Program-made: the position numbers and the translations under genes
DNA from: Symbiodinium natans
Lineage: Eukaryota > Sar > Dinophyceae > Suessiales > Symbiodiniaceae
Direction: 5' to 3'
NCBI GenBank assembly: GCA_905221605.1
Contig: CAJNDS010002679.1
Coordinates: forward strand, 525,501-589,500
DNA: 64,000 bases
Notes under the pieces: model-generated
What the model was told of the DNA's origin: nothing
Seen by the model: the letters and a program-made list of their open reading frames with translations, nothing else
The model's database searches: none
In this document: in pieces, positions 11,260-21,375 of the stretch
Numbering within the stretch: position 1 is the stretch's first letter
Layout of the letters: the number at the start of each line of letters is the position of its first letter

Positions 11260-12640
11260 AAGGTTCCCAAACAGCCTAAACCCTAAACCCCAAACCCCTA
11301 ACCCCTAGACCCTAAACCCTGAAGCCTATGTTTATCGTGTTCACAAGCAACATCAGCCCCAGAGTTCATAAGGTTGAGAATCCAAACAAACCCTACGAAG
11401 GCTTTCTCACCCAAACCCTACACCCTAAACCCCAAACCCCTAACCCCAAACCCTAAACCCCACGTGCCCTGCCGCCAGCGTTTTGGCCTAAGGGTCGCAT
11501 GAGCCTTCCTCGCTGTGCTTGTCCCAAACGGCTTGTTTAGGGTTTAGGGTTTGGGGTTTAGGGTTTAGGGTTTAGGGTTTAGGGTTTAGGGTTTAGGGTT
11601 TCGGGCTTGCTTTGCACGAGGCTTGCCGTTGCAGCATCCGTGTCAGATGTCCATGAAACACCGCGCACCTCGGGATGACCTGTTTGGTAGCCAAGGGGTA
11701 TTTAGGCCCGGGGCTTGAATAGCTTAGGTTCGTGGATATCAGCGATTATGAGCCCTTGCTGAAGTTTGAAGTCACTCTCATTTCAGGGCTGAGGCCGTCG
11801 TATCTTTTCTTCGTAGGGCTTCGCGCATCCAGCGTGCCCACGCGTTATGGGGCAGCTCGTCTCGATGAAGCTGCCTGACGTGCCCGATGTTCTCCGATTG
11901 GAGGCTTCACTTCTCATGGAGTTTGAAGCGCCATTTCCCCAAAAAACGGCTTAGCCCTAAACCGTATACGTATATGTATATATATATATATATATTTATG
12001 TTCAAACCTAAACCCTTAGCCCTAAATCTTATCAACCCGAAAAACCCTGAGTAAGAACAAAATGCCCCCGTGGAAAAGAAGAAAACATATTAATAGCCCC
12101 CATACTACCCTTAGTCAACAATAGTATTTTCTTTTTTTTTTGGGGGGGGGGGGGGGGGGGCGGGGCGGGGGGAAGCTGCAGAGCCTAAACCCTACACCCA
12201 GACCCAAGTTTACAGAAGCGACTCACAACCGAAGTCCACGAACGGAAACAGCGACGTTCTCAATGCGCTTTTTGAGCTTCCCAACCCCTGTCGGGCACCC
12301 GCAAGACCCCAAAAAACCGAAGAACCCTAACATCTCAAAAAATGAGCACTCAAAGCTCCAGAAAGCCCCCCAAAAGCCTCTCCAACAAAGCCTCAAGAAA
12401 AAAACGAAAAAACCTGAACAACCTGTAAAGCCCCCAAAACAAACGCCTCAAAGAGCCTACTGGCCGCAACATGCCCTTGAAAACCTTATGAAGCCCAAAA
12501 AGCGTTGAAGGCCACCCCCAAAAGCCCTTCAAAGCCCTGCCAAAGCCAGCAAAGCCTAAGCCACCCTAAACCCTAAACCCTAAACCCTAAACCCTAAACC
12601 CTAAACCCTAAACCCTAAACCCTAAACCCTAAACCCTAAA
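11260..12640. repeat. Sparse telomere words, TA and G/C homopolymers
   Basis: CCCTAAA words at 11276-11330 and 11400-11465, TTTAGGG array at 11538-11602, a (TA)n tract at 11967-11994, a G homopolymer at 12142-12161 and a CCCTAAA array at 12566-12640. The Lys/Pro-rich 122-codon frame at 12140-12508 starts inside the G run and is low-complexity, so I do not annotate it as a gene. Confidence 0.75.
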
Positions 12641-12719
12641 CGCTGCGACAGCAGACCTGCACTTCGGCTGGGGCCGTCGACAAGCGCGCCCAGCAAGTTC
12701 TGGGCAGGGGGGTGTTTGG

Positions 12720-14700
12720 GTGTTTGGGTGTGGGAGGGGTCAGGGTTCTAGGGTTAGGGTTTAGGGTTTAGGGCGTAGGGTTTAGGGTTTAGGGTTTAGG
12801 GTTTAGGGTGTAGGGTTTAGGGTTTAGGGTGTAGGGTTTAGGGTCTAGGGTTTGGGGTTTAGGGTTTAGGGTTTATTGTTTAGGGTTTAGGGCTCCAGTT
12901 GCTTATTCAGTGGAAGTCCAAGGGCTGTCGCGCTGAATTTCTAAGTCCCCGAACCCTAAACCCTAAACCCTGAACCCTAAACCCTAAACCTAAGTTTTAA
13001 ACCCTAAACCCTAAACCCCCAAACCCTAACCCCATACAACCGAAACCCTCAACCCTAAGCCCTAAAGCCTATCAGCTTCAAGCCACAAGCTGCTGTGTAA
13101 GTCTCAGGGTGATAGTGTCACAGACTTGTCTCGAGGCCCGCTGAGGGGACAAAATCGTGAGTCACACTGAAACCCATGACTATCAGCCCAGGCTTTAGTG
13201 TATGGAAGGCCCCGAAACCCGAACCCCAAATCCTAAACCCAAACCCTACACCCTAAACCCCAAAACCCAAACCCTAAACCCTAAACCGCAAACCCCAAAC
13301 CCTAAACCCCAAACCCTAAACCCTAAACTCAAGACTGAACCAACACCCGCTGGGCCCGGAAGTGGGGAGAGCCATCAAGACAGGGGTGACGAGATGACTC
13401 TGGACCTTCAGATCCTTGGGCTGCACTGGTTTAGGGTTTAGGGTTAGGGTTTGGGGTCTAGGGTTTGGGGTTTAGGGTTTGGGGTTTAGGGTTCAGGGTT
13501 TAGGGTTTAGGGTTTGGGGTTAGGGTTTGGGTTTAGGGTTTGGGGTTTAGGGTTCAGGGTTTAGGGTTTAGGGGTGCTCTCTTGGTCCCTGGGCACCCCG
13601 GAGCTCCAAATATCCCTAAGCCCTAAGCCCCCCCCCCCCCCCCTTCTGCTCGCAAAAGCTGCACGCCCATGAGCTTGAGTGACGTTTCCTAAGCCGAAGG
13701 ACGAAGGGTTTAGGGTTTAGGGTTTAGGGTTTAGGGTTTAGGGTCAGCTTGACCCAAATCTCTCTAAACCCGCACCTTGCGCTCGCCTTGCGCAGGCAGC
13801 TACGTCTGCGAGACCAACCCAAAACCCTGAACCCTAAACTTCTTCTTGAGGGGAAGAGTGGTCAGATGCGGCATCCTAAGGGTCCAAGGGCTCGGAAGCC
13901 CCAAAACCTTCAGCCCTGAACCCTTGAGGGCTGAGGTTTGGGGCACAGCTTCTCCGGCCTCTGGGTGTTAGGCGGTGTTGGTCGGTTTGGGAGCTATCGT
14001 CTTGTATGGGGATGATAGCCTAGACACCCTCCCCCTCTGCATGCCCACCCCCCAACTATACTAAATGGGAGGGTCTATGGGGCCATTCTTCTCTTTAGGT
14101 TCCATCATAGACCCCTTTAAACCGAAAAGGGCACCCTTTGTATTGCTAGGCTAATTACTCTTGGGTCTAGGCTGGGGTTCTTAGGGGATCTGGAAGCTTT
14201 TGGGGCTTCATGGTTTGAGAAACTCGCAAAACCAGGAACGCTTTTTCGACGAAGGCGAGCAACGCACCAGGCCAGTTGGGGTTTAGGGTTTAGGTTTTAG
14301 GGGGTTTAAGGTTTAGGGGGTTGGGGGTTTAGGGTTTAGGGTTTAGGGTTTAGGGTTAGTTTAGGGGGTTTAGGGTTTAGGGTTTAGAGGTTTTAAGATT
14401 TCGGGTTGAAGGTTTGGGTTTAGGGTTGAGGGCTGTGGCATGTTGGGGTTGCGGAAATTAGGCGTACACTATTGGGCTCCTTGCTATAAGGGAATTTGGG
14501 GGTCGATATTAGGGGTCCTTATTTTCAGTCTAGATTAGGGGTCCCTGATATTCGTTAGGTGCTGGTTAGGGTTTAGGATTGAGAGTGCATGGTTTGCGGG
14601 CTCTATGGCAGCGTGTGGAGGGTTTTAAGGTTGAAGCCCGGAACACCCAAAACCTCCCTAACCCCAAGCCCTCAACCCTATAGATAGCCCTAAACCCTAA
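12720..14700. repeat. TTTAGGG/CCCTAAA arrays with GGGTTTGGGG variants
   Basis: Arrays lie at 12750-12890 (TTTAGGG with TGTAGGG variants), 12955-13070, 13220-13325 (CCCTAAA/CCCCAAA), 13432-13572, 13708-13743 and 14280-14400. A C homopolymer lies at 13628-13643. Spacers such as 13975-14270 and 14430-14640 hold no gene I can support. Confidence 0.8.
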
Positions 14701-14760
14701 CCCTAAACCCTAAACCCCAAGCCCTAAACCCTAGCCCTAAAGCCTAAACCCTAAACCCAG

Positions 14761-14851
14761 ATGCCGTCGAAACCATCGCCGCCCTCTTGGAAGACCCGCA
14801 GACCGGACAATCGTTCTACAAGGCCTTGCGGAGCCTTTTCTGCACCTCTGG
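14761..14851 (+). CDS. Exon-like island (unidentified host gene)
   Basis: A 91-nt island is preceded by a CCCTAAA array ending in ...CCCAG and followed by G/GTTTAG, the start of a TTTAGGG array. One frame is open throughout and encodes DAVETIAALLEDPQTG followed by an amphipathic-helix-like stretch (FYKALRSLF). Codon positions look coding, with GC-rich third positions. It is a good exon candidate, but the family is not recognised. Confidence 0.35.
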
Positions 14852-15420
14852 GTTTAGTGTTTAGGGTTTAGGGTTTGGGGTTTAGGGTCTAGGGTTTAGG
14901 GTTTGGGGTTTAGGGTTCAGGGTTCAGGGTTAAGGGGTGAGGGTTTAGGGTATCTTTCGGGTTTGTAGGGTCCAAGTGGCCCAGAGAGTCTTGCGTCTAG
15001 ACGCTGTCCAACCCTGAGAACCTTTAGGGTTTAGGTTTTTGGGTTTTGTGTTTGGGTTTTGGGGTTTAGGGATTAGGGCTTGGGGTTTAGGGTTTAGGTC
15101 TTATTAGGGTGGAACTTAAACCCGCGACCAAGGAGTGCGTCGAAGTCGGTCCCCGAGAGCTTGTTCAATGCCTGGGCGGCCTTGGCCGATCAGGTCCGGA
15201 AATCCCAAATGGTAAAGACCCTAGACCCTAAACCCCAAACCCCAAACCCTAAACCCCAAACCCCAAACCCTAAACCCTAAACCCTAAACCCCAAACCCTA
15301 AACCTCCGTAAAGCCCTGAACCCTAAGCCCAATTCATCCCTTACACTGAGCCCTGAACCCCAAGCCTAGGGTTTAGGGTTTAGGGTTTAGGGTTTAGGGT
15401 TTAGGGTTTAGGGTTTAGGG

Positions 15421-16051
15421 TTGGGTTCGGCCGGTCCACACTAACAGTCAAATAACGCCGTGGCCTTATAACACACAGGCCAAAAATAGCACCAGGAATC
15501 CCAGTCAATTTTAGCATTTACCGGGTGCTTATTTTTGTGGGTCTGCTGGTGGTGACTGTTAGTCACATAGCAGCAGAAATAGCACCAGAAATAGCACCAG
15601 AAATAGCACAAACAATAGCACAAAAGTTAGCACCAGGAATAGCACAAAAAATAGCACCAGAAATAGCACAAACAATAGCACCAGAAATAGCACCAGGAAT
15701 CCCAGTCAATTTTATCAGCTTAGCATTTACCGGGTGCTGTTTTTTGTGGGTCTGCTGATGGTGATTGTTAGTCACATAGCACCAGCAACAGCACCAGAAA
15801 TTGCACCAGAAATAGCACAAACAATAGCACACAAAATAGCACCAGAAATAGCACAAATAATAGCACAAAAAATAGCACCAGAAATAGCACCAGGAATAGC
15901 ACAAACAAATGCACCAGAAATAGCACCAGAAATAGCACCAGGAATAGCACCAGGAATAGCAGGAATCTCAGTCAATTTTTTGGCATTTACCGGGTGCTTT
16001 TATTTGTGGGTCTGCTGGTGGTGACTGCTAGTGTGGACCGGCCGAACCCAA
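15421..16051. mobile_element. 631-bp TIR element with internal 12-bp tandem repeats, inside a TTTAGGG array
   Basis: Inverted termini of 30 bp (TTGGGTTCGGCCGGTCCACA... at 15421-15450, reverse complement at 16022-16051, one mismatch) bound a unit of three copies of a 75-80-bp module (starts near 15497, 15699 and 15964) separated by runs of a 12-bp repeat ATAGCACCAGAA/ATAGCACAAACA. Both flanks are TTTAGGG arrays, and the 8-mer GTTTAGGG abuts each end (15413-15420 and 16052-16059), consistent with an 8-bp target duplication. The repetitive APEIAPEIAQ-like open frames are products of the 12-bp repeat. It looks like a non-autonomous DNA transposon. Confidence 0.75.
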
Positions 16052-17005
16052 GTTTAGGGTTTAGGGTTTAGGGTTTAGGGTTTAGGGTTTAGGATTTAGG
16101 GTTTAGGGTCTAGGTTACTTCATCAACCTGTCTGAAGACGCACCAGAAAAGCCCATAAACTTGCGGAAGGCAACATGAACTTCAAGAGTCTCAAGTGCTT
16201 CCTGCTTCCTTCCCTCACCTTCAGAAAGACAAAAGAAGGGCACAAAGGGTTTCAGACGCTTTCGGGGATTGAGGCTTCGTAGGGTTTAGGATTCTTTGGG
16301 CTTTGGGCTACGAAGCTCGAAGCTCATATCCAGCGTGGTGATCTTCCACAGCCTCGCTTTTGCAATCATGCTGACCCGACCCTACTAGTATTGGCGCGAC
16401 CCACCAACAAGAGGTTGCTGAATGATTTGTCTTGGGCATGGGAAGCAACCCCAAACCCTAAACCCTAAATCCAGAAGAGTTCCAAACCCGCAGTCGACAC
16501 CTGGGGGGGGGGGGGGGGGGCGGGGGTGGGCAGGGGGGTTTACCAGTAGCGAAAAAGTAGCGAAAACCTCCGATCCAGACAGAATCCTTGCCAGGCTGTC
16601 CGCGTGGGCATCGACTACCGTACCTTAGGCGGCCCTACGAGCTCCAGTGCGTGGTGTGGCTACATCTTTTAACTTCTTGGAGAGGGGGGGGGGTCAAGAG
16701 CCTCTAGGAACCTTAGCCACCTTAGCCCTGAACACCCGAACCCGCAAACTTCCAAGAAGCAGAACCCCTGGGTTTAGGGCTTAGGGTTTAGGGTTTAAAT
16801 CAGGGTTTGGGATTTATTTTGGGAGCCTTGTTGTTCCCGAAGGATCTACCTGTTTGTATGATGATTGGTGCAAGTGAAAGCTGCCTACCCGTGTTGCACC
16901 CACCTCACGACTCACGAGGAGGCTTTGCGACCAGATCGCCGAATGTTGGATTATTTTAAGGGGCTGCGCCCATGGGCGGGCAGCGCACGCAGAAGCCCGG
17001 GGCGA
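16052..17005. other. Host spacer with short telomere words, no recognised gene
   Basis: A TTTAGGG array (16053-16115) is followed by about 900 bp with a G homopolymer at 16503-16520, scattered CCCTAAA words and TTTAGGG at 16770-16795. Frames of about 68 codons are open on both strands, but I recognise nothing. Confidence 0.5.
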
Positions 17006-17008
17006 GCA

Positions 17009-17176
17009 GTTTCTAAGCATGTTGAGGCCCCTAAACTCCCTTAAAATCTCTAAGCGTTAAGTTTCTAAGCATTTTCAGGCCCCTAAACTCCCTTCAAATC
17101 TCTAAGCGTTTGAGGCTCCTAGACTCCCTTAACGTTTCTAAGCACTTTATAAGGCCCCTAAACTCCCTTTTTCCTA
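17009..17176. repeat. Tandem repeat of a 50-75-bp unit
   Basis: Three diverged copies begin TTTCTAAGCAT and contain AGGCCCCTAAACTCCCTT and ATCTCTAAGCGTTT (starts near 17010, 17061 and 17135). A single related word, TTTCTCTAAGCAT, recurs at 17640. No coding content. Confidence 0.7.
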
Positions 17177-17189
17177 GCCCCGGGCTTAG

Positions 17190-17640
17190 ACACGTCGCTT
17201 ATGCCCGCCCTTTGGGGGGCATCATGCTCCTGATGCGCCCCCGGGGTCCCGCCCCGGGAGCCGCTGATGCTCCTGATGCGCGCCTGGGGGTCCCGGGCTG
17301 GACCCGCTGATGCTCATGATGCGCGCCCTCTGGGGGCCTCCGTGGCGACGCAAAAAACCACGAAAAAAAAACCGTTCACCGGCGGCACGCGGGGGTCGGC
17401 GGCACTGGCGTCCGGCCTAATTCTGCTTCGCAGAAGGCCAGAGGCCAGCAAGGCTATTCCCGGGACGACCCGGGCTAAAAGGTCCGCATTTGCTCGGTCC
17501 TTTGGGGACCTCGCGCTGCCCGATTTAAGGGCTAACGCCGCTGCCGCCGACCGCCGTGGAACCGGGGGGTCGGTGCGCGTGTGGGGTCGGCCCCTTCGTT
17601 GACTCATAGCTGTTTGGCACATTCCCTTTACGCATTGAGT
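17190..17640. other. GC-rich host segment with GATGCTCCTGATGC repeats
   Basis: Very GC-rich sequence contains GCTGATGCTCCTGATGCGC words repeated three times (17223-17320). Frames of about 111 codons are open on both strands, which is expected at this GC content. No domain is recognised. The word GCATCAGGAGCATCA is shared with 37151-37195 inside the viral element. Confidence 0.4.
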
Positions 17641-17679
17641 TTCTCTAAGCATCGCAGGCTAGTAGGGCGCTTCTCGGTT

Positions 17680-18417
17680 TGGGTGGTGGACTTCGGGCTC
17701 GGGAGGAGTAGGGGGTAGGGGCAGGGCAAGCACGCACAGAGCGTTTTTTGGGGCCGGGACAGGGGGGGTCCCTGGTCGGGGGAGCGGAAGGGGAGGGGGT
17801 GGGGGTGGGGGACGACAGGTCGGTGGGTCCGGGTCGCCTGGTCGGGGGTCGGGGGCGTAGGGGGTGCAAGGGATGGAGGTAGGGGCAGGGGGGTGGGGGT
17901 GCGCAGAAGGGCCACCAACAAGGAACGGGTTTGGGTGGTGAACTTCGGGCTTGGGAGGAGTAGGGGGTAGGGGCAGGGCAAGCACGCACGGAGCGTTTTT
18001 GTGGGTTAGCGGTCACAAATCGTCAGCTGTGAACGCTACAAAAAGTGTTTTTTGAGTTTGTTGGTCGGGGGGGCGGAAGGGGAGGGGGGTGGGGTTTGGG
18101 TGGCGGACTTCGGGCTTGGGAGGAGTAGGGGGTAGGGGCAGGGCAAGCACGCACGGAGCGTTTTTGTGGGTTAGCGGTCACAAATCGTGGGTTGACAAAA
18201 AAAAGTATTTTTGAGTTTGTTGGGGCCGGGAGCGGGAATCCTGGGGGGGGTCCCCTGGTCCGGGGCGGAAGGGGAGGGGGGTGGGGGCAGGCGCACGGAG
18301 CGTTTTTGTAGGTTGGCGGTCAGAAATCGTCAAAACCAGACAAAAAAAAGTGTTTTTGAGTTTTTTGGGGCCGGGAGGGGGGCCCTGGTCGGGGGGCGGA
18401 AGGGGAGGGGGTGGGGG
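17680..18417. repeat. GC-rich satellite block (left), insertion target of the viral element
   Basis: Diverged repeat units contain GACTTCGGGCT, GGAGTAGGGGGTAGGGGCAG, GCACGCACGGAGCG, GTGGGTTAGCGGTCACAAATCGT, AAAAAGTGTTTTTGAG and GGGGCCGGGAGGGG in fixed order (units near 17690, 17930, 18100 and 18270). The same units recur at 40130-40405 and 42727-43380. The stretch at 17786-17815 matches the sequence expected for the empty insertion site of the 18418-40129 element. The Pro/Arg-rich open frames are repeat artefacts. Confidence 0.85.
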
Positions 18418-18786
18418 AAAAAATTGTAAAAAGGATGGTTCTGAGGTGTGGCCCTAGGGCTATATCAGGGGTGGTTCTGAGACCTTGCCCTACCATATAT
18501 AGCCACCTCATCCGTTCTCTCACCTTTCCCCCTGCTTCGTTTTCATCATAATCGTCACCTTATCCGTTATCATTGTTTTGTCCCGCTCTTTCGTTTCGTC
18601 TTCCACCCCATCATCAACATCGTCACCTCATCCGTTTCTCATCCCAATAAAAATTTAAGTATCTATAAATTCATTTATTTCATTTCTCAACATGCTCACC
18701 TAATCCACTTTCAACCTTCATCATATCACCTCACCCGTTTTCTGGGACTAGCCCACCTCAAAGACTTTACCAAAGATTTATAATAA
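18418..18786 (+). repeat. Left terminal inverted repeat (369 bp)
   Basis: By eye this matches the reverse complement of 39761-40129 at every position. It contains a degenerate series of CACCTCATCCGTT motifs (starts at 18504, 18556, 18624, 18697, 18727 and 18754), possibly binding sites for the integrase, terminal protein or transcription factors. The outermost bases are A-rich (AAAAAATTG), next to the GGGGG flank. Confidence 0.95.
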
Positions 18787-18807
18787 ATTAATAGTATAAA
18801 TATTTGT

Positions 18808-19419
18808 TTATACATCAAAAACATCACATACATAATTCCATATTCTCAATTGATTAACATATACTATACCTCTACCCATTAAATATAATATGTATTCATA
18901 CATTAAATCTCTACATAAAATTCTATCAGGGTATGATTTCTTATAATATGAATAATTCATTATAATTATATTCGTTTTATTTTTAATATAGTCTTTAACA
19001 ATTTCTTTATTATGAAAAAGATTTATAAGTTGTAAAAAATCAAGAAACGATGTTCTAAAACATTTCTTTATATATGATTTCAACACATTTTTATTTGCAC
19101 AACTACTTTTATCAATAATACTAATAAAATCTTCAAGCTTATCCTTAAACCTACTTGCCGGATACATTCTATGTGCTATTGGTGTCTGTGTTCCTAAGCG
19201 AAGACATTTAAAATACCATAATTGACCTTCAACTCTACTATTAAAATATTTATCACAGTCATTTAAATCTCGTTTTCTCAAAAATTCACACTGATTACAA
19301 CAATTAAAAGAAAGAATATTATTAGCAATTGCATCAGGCACAACTTTTGTCAGTGTAGGTGTTAAGGCTTTTTTCATATCCCTACATATTTCGCACCTGC
19401 TATAATCTAGAATGGTCAT
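18808..19419 (-). CDS. Cys-rich protein, paralogue of 19798-20409 (unknown function)
   Basis: 203 residues. The N-terminus has a probable zinc site: CEIC at residues 9-12 and NCCNQC at about 39-44. The rest is helical and rich in Lys, Tyr and Ile. The N-terminus aligns with the equally long product of 19798-20409 (both have CE.C, a short basic stretch, then SF-N/D-CC..C), so the two are diverged duplicates. It is the first gene inside the left TIR and is preceded by the TACTTAAAG motif 24 bp before ATG, suggesting early expression. A DNA- or RNA-binding regulator is conceivable, but I do not recognise the family. Confidence 0.8.
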   Translation of the reverse strand: MTILDYSRCEICRDMKKALTPTLTKVVPDAIANNILSFNCCNQCEFLRKRDLNDCDKYFNSRVEGQLWYFKCLRLGTQTPIAHRMYPASRFKDKLEDFISIIDKSSCANKNVLKSYIKKCFRTSFLDFLQLINLFHNKEIVKDYIKNKTNIIIMNYSYYKKSYPDRILCRDLMYEYILYLMGRGIVYVNQLRIWNYVCDVFDV

Positions 19420-19442
19420 AGCTTCTACTATACTAGGGCTCT

Positions 19443-19454
19443 TGTCTTTAAGTA
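19443..19454 (-). promoter_or_regulatory. Early-type promoter motif upstream of 19419
   Basis: On the coding strand it reads TACTTAAAGACA, about 24 bp before the ATG. A second element, TAGTATAGTAG, lies between it and the ATG. The same two-part arrangement precedes 19770 and 20409. Confidence 0.6.
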
Positions 19455-19539
19455 CTTTTAACCATCATATTATTTGTATAGTATGATAGTTAGTGTGCTG
19501 TCAGGCTTTCAATGACTTTCTTACAGTTTTGAATACATT

Positions 19540-19770
19540 TTATTTTGATACTTTATTTGTTAATTTTCTCGCTAAATCACAATGAACCATTGATATTATT
19601 TCTACTTTACTTATTATATCTAAGTTGTTTCCCTTTTCTTCTAATTGAACCAATTGTTTATTATATCTAATTAATTTATTATTGTAATAAGCAATGTCCT
19701 CATTCAATTCTTTCAGTTCTTCTTCATATCTTTTTATTTCGTCCTCCAGCTCCTTAATCCTGTCACTCAT
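19540..19770 (-). CDS. Small coiled-coil protein
   Basis: 76 residues. Residues 3-50 are a continuous heptad-like Glu/Lys/Leu/Ile pattern (RIKELEDEIKRYEEELKELN at 4-23), predicted to form a parallel coiled coil. There is no enzymatic motif. It lies between the two Cys-rich paralogues and has the same promoter-like motif, which overlaps the stop codon of the upstream gene. A scaffold or partner of the two neighbours is a guess from position only. Confidence 0.75.
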   Translation of the reverse strand: MSDRIKELEDEIKRYEEELKELNEDIAYYNNKLIRYNKQLVQLEEKGNNLDIISKVEIISMVHCDLARKLTNKVSK

Positions 19771-19792
19771 TTCCTACTATTCTAAGTTGTTT

Positions 19793-19804
19793 TGTCTTTA
19801 AGTA
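19793..19804 (-). promoter_or_regulatory. Early-type promoter motif upstream of 19770
   Basis: TACTTAAAGACA on the coding strand, 23 bp before the ATG, followed by TTAGAATAGTAG next to the ATG. It overlaps the last codons and stop of the gene at 19798-20409, so the genes are very tightly packed. Confidence 0.6.
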
Positions 19805-20409
19805 GAATAAAAAACCGATTTTAGATATTTACATATTTCTTTATCATTGAAATAGGGTTGATTGAAATGGTAAGTGGTTTTATTTTTGAAATATATTTTA
19901 AAGATGGATAGAAGAATGTCTTTGTATCTAGCTTCTTGACGAACTACATCATTATAAAACTCTTCATCTTCATTACACCAAAACCTTTTAATTACATCAA
20001 CATCATAATCAAGAAACCAATGTTCTTTGTATTTTTCAATAAGTTTTATATGATGTGTGTCATTGATAAACTTTATCATTAACTTTTTACAGCCGTTATT
20101 ATATTTTGTATCTTCATTGATTATGTCTTTGAAATATTGTTTCTTTTGTTTTAAGTTTGTTTGTTCTTTGTAGTTGAAATCAAAATGATGTAAAATACAG
20201 TGTAGCTGTTTCTTACCAATGCTAAAGTTTTCATATTCTTGTTTGTTATATTTGCTTTCTAACTCATACGTTTCCTTACATTTAAAACAACAATCAAACG
20301 ATGTAATTGTTTTAATTATGTTTCCATCAAACATTTTATTCAGTGCTTTTGAACTTCTTTGCTTAACAAATTTACACGTTTCACATTCAAACTTAAAATT
20401 AAAGGTCAT
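19798..20409 (-). CDS. Cys-rich protein, paralogue of 18808-19419 (unknown function)
   Basis: 203 residues. CETC at residues 9-12 and DCCFKC at about 39-44 form a putative zinc-binding pair near the N-terminus. The remainder is Lys/Tyr/Phe-rich and helical, with no other motif. Length and Cys spacing match the gene at 18808-19419. The same promoter motif lies 23 bp upstream. The retained Cys pattern against strong divergence elsewhere points to an old duplication kept under selection. Function unknown. Confidence 0.8.
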   Translation of the reverse strand: MTFNFKFECETCKFVKQRSSKALNKMFDGNIIKTITSFDCCFKCKETYELESKYNKQEYENFSIGKKQLHCILHHFDFNYKEQTNLKQKKQYFKDIINEDTKYNNGCKKLMIKFINDTHHIKLIEKYKEHWFLDYDVDVIKRFWCNEDEEFYNDVVRQEARYKDILLSIFKIYFKNKTTYHFNQPYFNDKEICKYLKSVFYST

Positions 20410-20431
20410 TCTCTACTATTCTAAGGCTTTT

Positions 20432-20443
20432 TGTCTTTAAGTA
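20432..20443 (-). promoter_or_regulatory. Early-type promoter motif upstream of 20409
   Basis: TACTTAAAGACA on the coding strand, 23 bp before the ATG, with TTAGAATAGTAG in between. It sits in the 43-bp gap after the integrase stop codon. Confidence 0.6.
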
Positions 20444-20452
20444 CTTTAGTAA

Positions 20453-21374
20453 TCATTTATTCACTAATAATAATTCATGTCTCATATATTTTTTTGGTAA
20501 GCCTTCAATAACATAATATTTATTCAGTTGTGGGTCTCTATTAACTTCCTTCACTTCATACACTTTCTCGCTCCACTGACTACGGCTTTCTTTCCTGCTG
20601 GTATAATTCCCCTTTCCTTTAACAAATACTCTCACATCATCCCCCTCCTTGATGTTAGGGTATTTTCGTAAATACTTTTCTTTCATTACAGAGTTTGCTT
20701 TTACTTCTATCGCATTTTCATCGCGGTGAGCATTGTTAGGAGTGAGCCCCGTAGTTCCATGAACCATTTTACTATTATACTTATTTAAAACTGGTTTTAA
20801 CATTATAGTCCAAGAACCCTTATGTATTTGTAATCTGTCGCTTATCATCTTCTTTAATGTTCTTATCATCCTTTCAGCCACATTCGCATGTGTCAATGTT
20901 ATTTTATGAGTTATTCCTTCCCCTTTGAAATAATTTTGTAGTTTATTTGAATTAAAACTACCTTCATCATCACTATATACTGATTGTGGTTGTCCCATTA
21001 CTTTAAAGCATTCCATAAAAGCGTCATAAACAGGGTCTGTATCTTTATTCTTCAAAACGACTACGTGACATTTTTTACTAAAATTATCAATACAAACGAA
21101 ACCATATAATGGATATTCCTTTTTATAGGTGTCAGTATCTTTCATTAAACTAATCATGTTCATCAAATCTACACTATACACAGACCTAGCGAATGGAGGC
21201 GAATAGCTGTTATAGTTTTTATAGTTTTTTCTGTCCCCTCAACCATTCCTTAACTTCGTTTAAGGTTATTACCAATCCAGCTTTTATGGCGTCGTCATAT
21301 AAACTCTTTGCACTACCAAAACCGCTTTCAATATCATAATATAAATCGCTTAAAACCTGATTTTTCTCAGCCAT
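20453..21374 (-). pseudogene. rve-family DDE integrase, Polinton type, split by one frameshift
   Basis: This gene catalyses insertion of the linear viral DNA into host DNA and is the hallmark integrase of Polintons. The main frame (20453-21181 and a little upstream) has the catalytic triad: D in VDLMNM, D in YSDDEG and E in VAERMIRTLK. A C-terminal SH3-like segment follows (SQWSEKVYEV...). The N-terminal part, ATG at 21374 to 21219 (51 codons, ending VKEWLRGQ), is in another frame. The frames meet at a T6 run (A6 on the coding strand, 21225-21230), so a one-base indel, real or sequencing error, separates them. Together about 305 residues, normal for the family. No early motif; the start is ATTAATTAATG. 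Confidence 0.85.
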
Positions 21375-21375
21375 T

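Noticed and set aside
12140-12508. Lys/Pro-rich 122-codon frame
   Set aside because: It begins in a G homopolymer and is low-complexity; the opposite strand is also open.
15525-16024. Repeat array resembling CRISPR or a repetitive coding gene (APEIAPEIAQ frames)
   Set aside because: The 12-bp units are contiguous without unique spacers and lie inside a TIR element; the frames follow the repeat on both strands.
17267-18016. Overlapping frames of 108-123 codons on both strands in GC-rich DNA
   Set aside because: Very high GC removes stop codons by chance and most of the region is satellite repeat.
18320-18523. Frame starting MRERMRWLYM that also appears at 40024-40365
   Set aside because: The two copies are simply the TIR read on each side, running into satellite DNA; they are not independent genes.
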